Of a stretch of DNA of 64,000 bases, positions 54,914 through 64,000 are shown in pieces. The number at the start of each line of letters is the position of its first letter. The stretch's first letter is position 1. Under the pieces are notes generated by a model that did not search any database, was not told the DNA's origin, and was given only the letters and a program-made list of their open reading frames with translations. The position numbers and the translations under genes were made by a program. Origin of the DNA: Deinandra increscens subsp. villosa (taxonomy: Eukaryota; Streptophyta; Magnoliopsida; Asterales; Asteraceae); the NCBI GenBank assembly GCA_039602395.1, contig JBCNJP010000003.1:65586278-65650277 (forward strand), given 5' to 3'.

Positions 54914-54927
54914 TGGCATCAGAGCCA
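54914..54927 (+). promoter_or_regulatory. Primer-binding site of element F (tRNA-Met)
   Basis: TGGCATCAGAGCCA begins two bases after the LTR end. It is a one-base variant of the usual tRNA-Met site. Confidence 0.88.
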
Positions 54928-55139
54928 CGTTTTCTAGACGAGATCCAGGGAGGACAGACAGGGCAGTCCATTAGCGATCGAAGTTCGTGTCCAGCGGGGA
55001 GACGGGCAATTCTCCATCATCAACATCGATTGCAAGAAGTGGGGACATGATTCCTCACGTGAAGTTTAATTCGGAAGGCTGTAACCGAGTGCACCAGTCC
55101 GATGGAGGAGGCGAGGGGGTGACATCGGGTTTTTAGAAG

Positions 55140-55436
55140 TTGAATATGGAAAACAATGAAGGCATGAAGGGCAAGGCGGTGATGTTGGATGAGGGACAGA
55201 TTGGAATCGAGCCCAGATGGGTGAGGGGTTCCAAAAAGAAAGGTTTACGGGCAAGGGGAAGTGGTAAAGTTCACAAGGAATTGGCTACTTGCTACGTATG
55301 CGATGATGTCGGGCACTGTGCACTATTCTATCCAAGTAAGTTTTTGGATATACCAAAATCAGTCAGGGAAGTAGAGTTTTTTGTGCATGGGAAAGATGGG
55401 GGTCTTTGGAGTGAAATGTGGCATGTAGACACTTGA
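55140..55436 (+). pseudogene. Element F, gag-like zinc-knuckle segment
   Basis: This open stretch of about 98 codons contains CYVCDDVGHCALFYP, similar to a gag zinc knuckle but with irregular spacing, and ends in WHVDT before a TGA. In copia elements the knuckle is followed by protease with a WxxDSG motif. The WHVDT stop is where the catalytic Asp would be. Confidence 0.65.
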
Positions 55437-56059
55437 TTGAAACACCACATGAGTGGTAATAAATCGATGTCTGCCAGATTTAAAAGGACGTTCGAAGTGG
55501 ATACAATCGAAGGGGAGAATGTTTTTATCATTATACATGGGAATCGGTTAGACTAAATTGATCGTGGAAAACTCTATTCGCATGATATAATGTGTATTAC
55601 ATACCCAAATACACGGAAAACTCTCTTAGTTTGGATCAGTTGACACACCAAGGTTTGGAAGTGATATTCGATGGAGGAAAATTCTACATCGAACGTATGA
55701 TTAAGAGAAAGATGAAGTATGAAGAGCCTATTAACATGGGTGCCTTGGTGGACATCGAATATGCCTATTTGGAGAGGTATTTTGAAACGTTGACAAAAAA
55801 AATAGAGTATAAACGAGAGATAGATGCACTCGAAGCATATATACATGAATGGTATGATGGTCGTGTAAAAGAAGAACAAGATGATGAGACTCTCAACATT
55901 ATCATTGAAGGGGGTGATGTGAATGATATAGACTCGGGTGTTATACAAGGAGGACGTGATGATCTCTTTGTTAAAGAAAAAGAAGCAATCCAAGAATATC
56001 ATTCACTACTTGAAAGGGAACCACATATGACGAGATGCAAGAAATATGGAACAAAATAA
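55437..56059 (+). pseudogene. Element F, protease remnant and linker
   Basis: After the stop the same frame reads LKHHMSGNKSMSARFK, like the copia protease segment HMTGN. In another frame, VYYIPKYTENSLSLDQLTHQ resembles the YVPGLKHNLLSVSQL motif before copia integrase. The following 120 codons are charged and unrecognised. At least one stop and one frameshift are present. Confidence 0.65.
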
Positions 56060-56582
56060 ACTATGATCCCACTACGTTAACCGGTGAGTCTATAGTCTTG
56101 ATTAATGATCAAAATGTGAATAGTTGCATTAATTTCACAGAACTATTGAAAGTTCACGATCTATTCATCAAACAAAAGTTTGCCTTCCATGTTGAATTAG
56201 AAAACTTGGTAGAGTGATTCGTTAAAGACTATCTTAGAATTCTAAGGATCAAGTCTTTTTCACCAACGTTGTTAGATGGGAGTAGAATATATATTCTTGA
56301 CATTATTTGGCGGTACAAAAGGAAGGGGGATACGACATAGTATGCCAAGACAAAGCATGGAACAAGGTTGGTAGAGACATGGGTGATGGGTTCAGTAAAG
56401 GCAATGGAATCCGGTTGGCCTACGTGAAATACTTGGACCTACACGAGTTCTATTACCATGAAGAAAAGAACAAGATTCAATATACCGACAAAGAGAAGGA
56501 TGAGATAAGAAGTTGCAAGGAGGAAGAAAGAAGGAACAAGGAACGAATTGCTCAAGAAAATGGAGAAGAACAAGGTGTTTAA
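56035..56582 (+). pseudogene. Element F, ARID-type DNA-binding domain, broken
   Basis: After an internal TGA (56215) the frame reads FVKDYLRILRIKSF and LLDGSRIYILD. A one-base frame change near 56300 follows, then QKEGGYDIVCQDKAWNKVGR and IRLAYVKYLDLHEFYY. This order (helix, L-D-G...L, GGYDxV, W...V, then YxKYL...E) is the ARID/BRIGHT signature of a DNA-binding domain found in host chromatin proteins. A Lys/Glu-rich tail ends at 56580. The domain is recognisable but not translatable as one piece. Confidence 0.75.
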
Positions 56583-56724
56583 GAAAATCCAAAGCGGAAG
56601 AAAAGGTGTGTAAGTGCAGTTCATGACTTTCTAGCAGGTTGTGGACCAGTAGGAGGACTCGTTGGCATGCATGAAGGAGCAAAAATGATTTAGGGGATAT
56701 ATTGTTGGTAAATCGTTAGAGTCT

Positions 56725-56732
56725 TTTATTAG
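56725..56732. repeat. Target-site duplication of MITE 3, left
   Basis: TTTATTAG is repeated at 57806-57813. Confidence 0.93.
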
Positions 56733-57805
56733 TAGGGGTGAGCAAAATATTAGGAAATCCCGAAAAACCGAAAAACCGAAAAACCGACCGAAAATTTCCC
56801 GAATCCTGAACCGACCGAACCTCTAGTCGGTCCTTATCGGTCCAAATATTTTCCAATACTCGGTCTCGGTTTCGGTCTCGGTCTTTGACCGAGATGTACA
56901 CCAATTCCCGAATTCCCGATATTTAGCATAATGAGTTAATGACCCAATAGAAATCGTAACATATGGCCCATATCAGGAGCCCAATTCGGTGTATCATGCG
57001 ATGATGGCCCAATAGAAATCGTAACACAATGGCAGCCGTATCATGGGATGATTCTGAAAGTCCTGGTCGACGTTTGAAATTCAAATTTCCTATTCTCCTT
57101 CTACAATCTGACCTGCAACTCAAGTCTCCAAGAACCTCCTATTAGGGTTTCTCTCATCATCATCCAAGAATTTCTCATCATTATTTTTAAGTAAGTTATC
57201 TTCTTCAAGAACCTCCTATTACATGTGCAAAATCAGGGGCTGGGGCTGCTTACATCTCAAATCGTTCCTATCAGAAAGTCCGTATTTTTTTGTTTGAAAA
57301 AGAAATTAGTTTGGATGTTGTAAGTTGAAGGTGGCGATGATTAGTTTTGAACCGAGGATCAAATTGTTCCTATTAGCTAGGCCAAGGTTTTCCACAATGA
57401 TTTTGAGATGTAAACATCCCATGCTCCATATTTACAATATAAATATGTTTACTAAACATTGTTTAGTAAAACTGAAACACGTAACAAAAGAATGATTTTA
57501 ATGAAACAAATTGTTCGAGCAGGCTACACTCCAATCTATTTTGATTCTTGCATGTTTTTATCTTTCGTGTCTAGGCATGGCTAGTATTATCATGCGGAAT
57601 TAGAAGGTGTTACTAATGCAAGATGTAAGCATACAATTCGGTCTCGGGAAATAGCTAATCCCGACCGAAACCGAGCACACAAGAACCGAAAACCCGAATT
57701 TGGTTTCGGTCTCGGGATACGGTATGTTTTTTTTTAGATTTCGGGAATCGGGTCGGGTCGGGAATCGGGTCGGGATTCTCGGTTTACCGACTTTGCTCAC
57801 CCCTA
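56733..57805. mobile_element. hAT-like MITE 3
   Basis: The termini TAGGGGTGAGCAAA and TTTGCTCACCCCTA are perfect inverted repeats flanked by a perfect 8-bp duplication. The 1073-bp interior has subterminal AAACCGAAAAACCG and GGTCTCGGTTTCGG runs, and a repeated segment beginning ACCCAATAGAAATCGTAAC (near 56940 and 57005). There is no transposase. Confidence 0.94.
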
Positions 57806-58228
57806 TTTATTAGTATGTAATTATGTTAATGGGTCAAACATTATATTTATGGGCCAGAGGCCATGTTTATTGGGTTGTAATTATACGGGAACCCAACCCG
57901 TTAGAATAAAGGCCAAAAACGATGCCAAGTATCTTTGGATAGTCAGTTTCGTTAGGGACTGTTAGGAGGTTGTGTCGGTTAGGAAACAACTACCAACGGT
58001 GTTAGTTTAAATCCTTAGTAGGGGGTCAAATAAATAGGGTTGGATGTCTAGATTGTAAGTTTCCAACATTCTAATCAATTGTCAGTTTCTGTTTTTCTCT
58101 CTAACTTTTCATACGCAAAACACACAAGCACAATTTCCATAATTTCATTCGAAATTCGATCATGTTATCGAAGTTAAAGAATCGAGTGCAGAATGATGAT
58201 CACTTGCGTGATCATGAACAGAATTTCA

Positions 58229-58720
58229 ATACAAACATCTGAACTATAGTAACGTTGGGTGCGGTTTTCTGAATATAGATTGCAAAATATCAGATTTTAT
58301 CTCATTCAGGAATTACTACACATTTTAGAAGACTACTGTGACCATCCATTAGCTGCATTACTGAACACTGTTATGTTAAGTATAATTAAGAATATAATCA
58401 ATAATCCCGTAGCATGGTTAGTATCTAAATGTTTCTTTTATTTCATAGGTTATTGGTTCGAATCTATGGGCATATATAAATGTATTTCTACCTAAATGAA
58501 TGCACCTTCTTTGCAATTTGTCCATCAAGGTATAGCTGTTTCTTATTTCGCTTCCTTTTTAACACCCACTTTGTAGTTTATCCCACATCGATGCCCAACC
58601 AATTTAACAAGCCCCTCACTCTCTTAAAATTGAAACAAACATCCGTTAAATCCTCTAAACAACCGATTAGCTGTGAGATAAGTAGACCCTGTTCGAATTG
58701 ACCATGGCCAAGCGGGGCCT
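58229..58720. other. Spacer with no recognised gene
   Basis: Short open frames only. Nothing recognised. Confidence 0.4.
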
Positions 58721-58724
58721 GATC

Positions 58725-58905
58725 CGACCTAATTGGTTTCGGTTATAAACTAAAAACCGAACTGAACCAAGTTTAAAACCGATGAAACCGAACCGTTTGT
58801 AACTGAAACCGATCGGTTTCTAAAACTAAGAAACCAAACCATTCGGTTTCGGTTTCGGTTGCGGTTTGAACTAAAATCTAAACCAATCCGAACCGAGTGT
58901 ACTCC
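58725..58905. repeat. Cluster of ACCGAAAC/GGTTTCGGTT motifs
   Basis: Runs of GGTTTCGGTT and its complement surround the middle of this 180-bp stretch, like the subterminal part of the hAT-like MITEs. The outer ends (TGATCCGAC and GAGTGTACTCC) are different, so it may be another MITE family. Confidence 0.5.
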
Positions 58906-59500
58906 TAATGGGTAATTTTTTTAATATATAATAGTAATTAAATTTTCCAATTGTATAATTAATTTCATTTAGCTTTCATCATGTGTTTCAATGATGTATA
59001 TATATATATTTTTTTTCATATATCTGTTTAAAAAAAATTATTTGCTAATTTTTTTCTCTAATTTGAATGAAGTTGTTGTGAAGCTTCTTTATTATTTAAT
59101 AAATTTTATTTATTACACTTACTTATTACCTCATATATCAAGTAAATTTAAAAGTTTTAATCACCAAATATTAATCAACATTTATCTATTTTTATTTGTC
59201 CAACTCAGTTTTTAAAAATTTATAATTTAGAAAAAATTTATACAAGATTAGACCACCTAATGAATTTTGATCGATTGATTTTCAAAGGGAAAAAAAGTTT
59301 AAGTGACTTTAGTAAAACACTAGACAACAATTTTTCCTTATATTTTACTAAATTCATTGATGTTGTCTTCTTTGTGGCTAATAAAATTAGGACGAGTTTA
59401 CGTTACAAATTCATCATCTTGTAACTATGTTATTGTAATTATTTATGGAAATTATCTCTATAATTCGGATAATTAGATCAAAATTTATTCAGAAGTTGTC
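58906..59500. other. Very AT-rich spacer
   Basis: Poly(A/T) and TA tracts. I see no feature. Confidence 0.5.
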
Positions 59501-59523
59501 ACAAGTACAAGCCTCCATGTTCG

Positions 59524-59945
59524 TCATAGCAAACGCTGCCCTAACGTAACCGGAAAATGCCCAAGACCTTTTGAACCACTGCATTGTGCAATCAGATCGT
59601 AATCATGCCACTCCACCAATTCGCCTCTTCTCCACTGTCGCAACAACATCCGTAGTGTTTCCGTCGATGAAGGTGGATGACCGGGCATGTGGATGGACTC
59701 TATGTAAGACTTCCGATGAGGGCACATTGTGTGGCAAAGCATCTTGAATTTCTGCAGCATGACCATCGATTCCAAATCAACCAACCACCCAATTTACATT
59801 GTAATGAGCAAGATTTCATCTTTTCAAATTTCAACGCCTCCCAAATTCGCAATCGTTGTAACCATTCTTTCGACGTCAGCGTATTTTACGTCGACAACAA
59901 TAGAGTAATAGCTGCTTCCACCGGTGGCCTAGAAGATTCGTGTTA
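59524..59945. other. Gene-like fragment, unrecognised
   Basis: This stretch is richer in GC than its surroundings and has overlapping open frames on both strands: 86 codons on the minus strand (59784-59524) and 89 on the plus strand (59677-59943). The minus frame (MLCHTMCPHRKSYIESIH, MLLRQWRRGELVEWHDYD) looks more protein-like because of its mixed charged composition, and the sequence around it could be a pseudogene exon. I do not recognise it and cannot choose the strand with confidence. Confidence 0.25.
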
Positions 59946-60060
59946 AAGTCTCTTACGCTGTTTATGTACTCGTCGGAAACCAACGGGAATATGGCGGGAT
60001 GCCCTATGTTTGTCAGGGTTTGAAGATGACGAAACGTGTCTATTAGTGAACCAGTGGGGG

Positions 60061-60380
60061 AATTAATTTTTTTAAGGGGGGGGGGGATTTTATTTCTTTA
60101 TTAATTAGTTAATTTTTTTTATTATTTAGATGAAATTACACAAATAGTCCCTCATGTATTAAATTGTTTGCAAGTTACATAAACAGTCATTTTGAGTAGA
60201 TATGCCCTTATATTTAACGAAAATAATTAACAAAGTTAGTTTTATGAACCAAAATCATAAAAAACAATACAACCTTAGGGCTTGATATGTTAAAAAAAAA
60301 TTGGACTGAAATGATTAAAACGTACAAACCACATGGACCGAAATAGTAATTTACTCAAGATAATATCACTTGGGAGGACT
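60061..60380. repeat. Poly(G) run and MITE-like AT-rich repeat
   Basis: A G homopolymer of about 12 lies near 60077-60088. It is followed by AAATTACACAAATAGTCCCT and, later, ACCGAAATAGTAATTTACTC, phrases that recur in plant MITEs. No boundaries were fixed. Confidence 0.35.
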
Positions 60381-60899
60381 TGCCATTGATGCGATTAGTA
60401 ATCGTTTTATCAGATCTCACCAACAGACCCAAAAACCGTTAGTTTAGTATGAAAACCTGCAATTCTTGAGAAAAAAATGCGATTAATGACCTGTAAAACT
60501 CGTTAAAAATCGTGTAATACTTGAATCCAGATATCGTGTGTGTTGGATATTATGTTTTAAGAACCGACAAATCTTGAACCCGACCCGGTTACGACCCGTA
60601 AGAGTTACATCGGGTGCAACGAACTCTAAACCCGCTTACTAGTTAACCGGTAAAAGAAACGGAAACGTTTGATTATATATTTATAATACTTAATATACAT
60701 ATTAGAGAGAGAAGGTTGAAAGTTGAATTTTTAAGAAATGTACAAGTCTTTATGCATGATTTATAAGACTTTGATGCACAATTATTGAAATTTTAAAGAG
60801 TATAAGATTAGATGCTTCATGTATAATCATTTAAAACATAAAATCCAAATCCACGTAAAACAGAAGCCCTACACGCGTGTTCTTCTCTTTCAAAACACG

Positions 60900-62117
60900 A
60901 CGCGCGCCCTGTAAAGCAGAAGCTGGCTCATCCCTTTCAACCACCAGATGCTCCTTTTCCCTATTTCCGGTAAGAATTCAGATGCCTTTCCCTCTTTTCT
61001 TCTACATCCTACCCTAATCCATGTCAATCCCCATCAAGAGGTTGAAGAAAACACAAATCTTATGGTTCATCTGGTTTGGAGTCCTAATACGACGTTTCAA
61101 GCAATTTTTCACACGGATTCATCTATGATTTTGACAAGGATGGAGCTTGGGTCAAATTGTATGTTGTCTATAAAGTCAGTGCAAGATTCAACTCATTTGA
61201 CACATCCCTATGCATCGGCTTTCAATTTCTGGTAATACTATATTTGAATTCTTTCTAATCTGGTATTTTAAAGCATGTAGAGTTCCAAATTAGTGACGCT
61301 CTGATGTCCATTACGTCTTTTGCGCTTGAAATTATGCCTAGGGTTCTTAGTTGTTCTACAATGTTTTGAAATGTTGATGATTCATAGTGTATGTAAAGAT
61401 ACTAGGAATCAATGTTTTTGTTCACTTGTTGTTTGAGTTTCTGAAGATTTGTTCTTATTTGGCAGTTATAACTCGAGATGGATTGTAAACTGCAACTCCT
61501 AACGCCTCAAAAGCGACCTTTTCTGTACCGGGTATGTTGTTCTATTTGCTGGTTTAATATGAGTTAGGTATGTAAGAAATATCTGGTTTAATATGAGTTG
61601 TTTGTGGATGTTCATTGTGCAGGTTCTGATTTGTAGCTGGGTTTGCTTTGCTCTAACAGGTTCTGATTTATAGCTGGGTTTGCTTTGCTAAAGCAACGTC
61701 TTTATCCTTATAAATATTTTATAAGGAACATGGTTTTCCAAATGTTTTGAACAAATTTACAATAATCAACTTCTACTGCAGTTGTCTTTGTTATTTTAGG
61801 ACTAAATTGTTGATGGCGTTGACCCACAAGCTGACCTAATTGTGGAGAATGAGGTTTATAGGGTTATATTAGAGTTTATACTGCATGTTAAAAGTTATAT
61901 ACCATGGACCGACCAGTCCTTTAAACCTAGACGTGATTATCTTATTGTTCTAAAAATAGTTGATAAGGTATTTATTTTGCAGGTATGGATGGTTAGGAAT
62001 GGATTTAGATGCTGCAATATTGAAGTTGGAGGAATGAAGAGGCAATTAGAGGTAAAATTGATCAAAAAGTTAAGGCCAACCAATTTATATCGTACTTTTA
62101 GACTTTTGAAAAGATAA
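60900..62117 (+). pseudogene. Possible multi-exon host gene or pseudogene, unrecognised
   Basis: Splice-like signals occur in order: donor CCG|GTAAGAATT at 60970; acceptor TTGGCAG at 61465; an 18-codon stretch from ATG 61478 (MDCKLQLLTPQKRPFLYR) ending exactly at a donor, G|GTATGT, after 61531; then two nearly identical acceptor regions (61618-61655 and 61658-61695). A last open stretch (about 61815-62117) reads VDGVDPQADLIVENEVYRVI and YIPWTDQSF before diverging. The pieces look protein-like, but I do not recognise a family and cannot join them confidently. It may be a decayed gene or a chance pattern. Confidence 0.25.
61618..61695 (+). repeat. Tandem duplication of a 38-bp splice-acceptor-like segment
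   Basis: CAGGTTCTGATTTGTAGCTG and CAGGTTCTGATTTATAGCTG start two adjacent copies with a shared GGGTTTGCTTTGCT. Confidence 0.75.
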
Positions 62118-62995
62118 TATTGTAGTTTTTTTTAATAAATAAACACATGAGCTCTAATATAGAGCACATCTTCTAATGGGCGGTTGTTTGTGTGTATATT
62201 ACATGGGTTCTTAAACAGACATTTTACAAAGCAAAATGGTATCTAAGTCAATTTCTCTAAAAACAATCTTTTGAATCTAACCATATCGATTGATTAGTTG
62301 TTTAATTTTTTATAAATATATATTCTGCTAAATGAGATTAGCATACTGATTGATTAGTAGTTTAATTTTAAATCTACCATCAACTTATGATGGATTTGGT
62401 TAGTTTTTTAAATATTATTTGATGCTCGGTTTCTTACATGGTGTGTTTATGGTGTTTCATGGTTGGAGATTCTTCTGAGTCAAGATGAAAGATTTGGGAA
62501 CTAGAAGAATGATCTATTTGCACATAAGAGTAAAAAATTGGATAGAGAACTCATGGATATTTTTATCAATCTTCTTCTGTATATTAGTTGTTCATGTACA
62601 CACAAACTTACTGAAACTTGATTAACTTTTTACTAAAATATAATTATATGATGTTCAGTCAATGAAGCTTCTCATTAAATGTGTTTTGTATTTAATTGCC
62701 AATGCCAAATATAACATTCAATTTTAAATGAATAGTCCAAGGTTGTGGTTAGTTGTTGCTTTTGATATGAATTAATTCATTTTTAAATGAAATGTGCAGC
62801 GTACAGGACTGTGATTGATGAAATTAGCATATATCCAGTGTATTATCGCCATATGTTTTGTGTATTATCGATAATTTTTACTGATGCTTATTTCTTTTTT
62901 TTCTTTTCTTTTCCTTTTCATTTCCTTTTGGTCTTTCATGTGATTTATTTGCCTGCTCAGATTATGAAATCAAATCAATCTTAAATGAATAGTAG
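62118..62995. other. AT-rich spacer with no recognised gene
   Basis: Short open frames and a T/C-rich tract near 62885-62930. Nothing recognised. Confidence 0.4.
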
Positions 62996-63119
62996 GTTGA
63001 CATTGATCTTAGTATTCGTTTAGTTGTACTTTCTTATATAATCAACAATTTCCATGAGTTGACATTGATCTTAGTATTCATTTAGTTGTACTTTCTTATA
63101 TAATCAACAATTTCCATGA
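62996..63119. repeat. 62-bp tandem duplication
   Basis: Two adjacent 62-bp units (62996-63057 and 63058-63119) differ by one base (TTCGTTT versus TTCATTT). Each begins GTTGACATTGATCTTAG. Confidence 0.93.
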
Positions 63120-63159
63120 TAGATTACATAGGATGAGTATGCGGGATCGAGCAAATAAT

Positions 63160-64000
63160 AACACAATCTCTGGTCCGATACTCAATGTAAATATCGCATT
63201 TGTTGATTGTCGACCGCACTAACAGAAATGAATACCGCGTTTGTTGATTGTCGTGTCGCAGTAATGACGAAAATCTTATCAAGTCTTTCCATATAAGATG
63301 GTTAAGTCTTTTTAACTTAACCACACTTTTTAATTTAACAAGTCTCTTTTGGACTTTTGTATGCTGGTTGTAAAATAAAAAATTATATATGAAATATGAA
63401 TAAAGGTTTGAATATGGTAATAGATATCTATCTTTGCTATAGTAAATACATGGATGGTTATACCCAATATTTTCAAAACCGGACCGGACAGCGAACCAGT
63501 CGTTTAACCGGTTTACTGTCGGACTGGATATAAGAAGCGAATAACATTATGCAAAAAAAACTAAATTATATTCAACCGTGTATTGGTTCATGACCGTAAA
63601 CATCTGTTGCACAATCACTGTAGCTGCATCGCGCGGTTTTCTTCTTGGTAAAGCTTGATTTTACTTCAATATTTGCGTTTATCACATACAATAGTTGTAT
63701 ACAAACTTATCAATCTATTTTATATATCTAACCGTTTGAACACATGGGTTTTCAAAGAACAAATTAAACTCAAGTATTGTGTTGGTTCTCTCATACAATA
63801 CAACCGCATATTGTTGTCGCCAATGAACGCGCTTATACCGCATCTTAAACATTTAAATTTTAAATTGACCCATCTTGACCTTTTAACTCAGAAGACACAA
63901 CCCCTACCAAGTAGACAATTAAATTCCATGTACCGTATTATAAATTGTTGTGGCACCGCATCGTGCTAACAATAATGAATATCGAGTTGTAAATTGTCGT
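63160..64000. repeat. Dispersed short repeats, edge of window
   Basis: TTTGTTGATTGTCG occurs twice (63190-63256) with similar flanks, and related phrases (AAATTGTTGTGGCACCGCA, GTTGTAAATTGTCGT) reappear at 63940-64000. A MITE-like AAACCGGACCGGAC start lies near 63476. No gene is seen. Confidence 0.45.

Larger units (their letters stand above)
54466..58228 (+). mobile_element. Element F: non-autonomous LTR element encoding an ARID domain
   Basis: A 5' LTR of 447 bp and a 3' LTR of 445 bp (after subtracting MITE 3 and one duplication copy) share TGTT[AG]GTAAATCG starts and GAATTTCA ends. A tRNA-Met primer site follows the 5' LTR. The 1.8-kb interior encodes a zinc-knuckle-like gag end, a copia-type protease remnant and an ARID DNA-binding domain, with no reverse transcriptase or integrase. 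The reading frame is broken. Such an element would need a copia-type helper. Confidence 0.85.
56703..58228 (+). mobile_element. 3' LTR of element F, interrupted by MITE 3
   Basis: It starts TGTTGGTAAATCG after TTAGGGGATATAT (purine tract) and resumes after the MITE with TTTATTAGTATG. The end matches the 5' LTR through GAATTTCA. Confidence 0.87.

Overview
This window is plant nuclear DNA, almost certainly from a dicot and probably from the daisy family (Asteraceae). The evidence is nested Ty3/gypsy, copia-type and L1 LINE elements, hAT-like MITEs, tRNA-Met primer sites and AT-rich spacers. The family-level call rests on my recollection of similar chromoviruses and ARID-encoding elements, so it is an inference. 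There are no bacterial features. Nearly all of the sequence is transposable elements. I see one convincing host-gene candidate, a spliced 51-codon reading frame at 40.7-41.6 kb, and two weaker gene-like stretches at 59.5-59.9 kb and 60.9-62.1 kb.

Layout. 1-24.2 kb is a nest built on an old minus-strand LTR element (D). Its 3' LTR is at 1078-1766 and its degraded coding region at 1783-2333, 14289-17851 and 19272-19341. D was entered by a full-length L1 LINE (LINE1, 2349-14273, 15-bp target duplications), by a short LINE2 copy (17863-19260) and by gypsy element E (19342-24160). LINE1 was itself entered by a non-autonomous LTR element (C, 4155-6823, 5-bp duplications). 24.2-27.3 kb holds an unresolved LTR-like stretch and a hAT-like MITE with 8-bp duplications. 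27.36-40.04 kb is a degraded LINE (LINE3) split in its reverse transcriptase by a very young Tekay/Del-type chromovirus (A, 27697-38336, two 2606-bp LTRs with one difference noticed, 5-bp duplications). After the small host-gene candidate comes a second, gag-deleted member of the same family (B, 43978-53732, minus strand). It is followed by a MULE-like MITE with a minisatellite, and then by an LTR element carrying an ARID domain (F, 54466-58228), whose 3' LTR holds another hAT-like MITE. 58.2-64 kb is AT-rich DNA with small repeats and the weak gene-like signals.

How the parts relate. A encodes gag, protease, reverse transcriptase, RNase H, integrase and a chromodomain-like tail, and could plausibly mobilise B, which lacks most of gag. 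C, D and F have LTR-element ends but carry proteins that are not gag-pol. The most unusual pattern is that six different LTR families here carry arrays of short CpG-containing words or inverted repeats immediately upstream of the TATA box, and the long LTRs of A/B and E (and perhaps X) carry a second array several hundred bases downstream. A second notable result is that A and B, although related, define their LTR starts at two different polypurine tracts 112-125 bp apart. Exact target duplications prove this for both.
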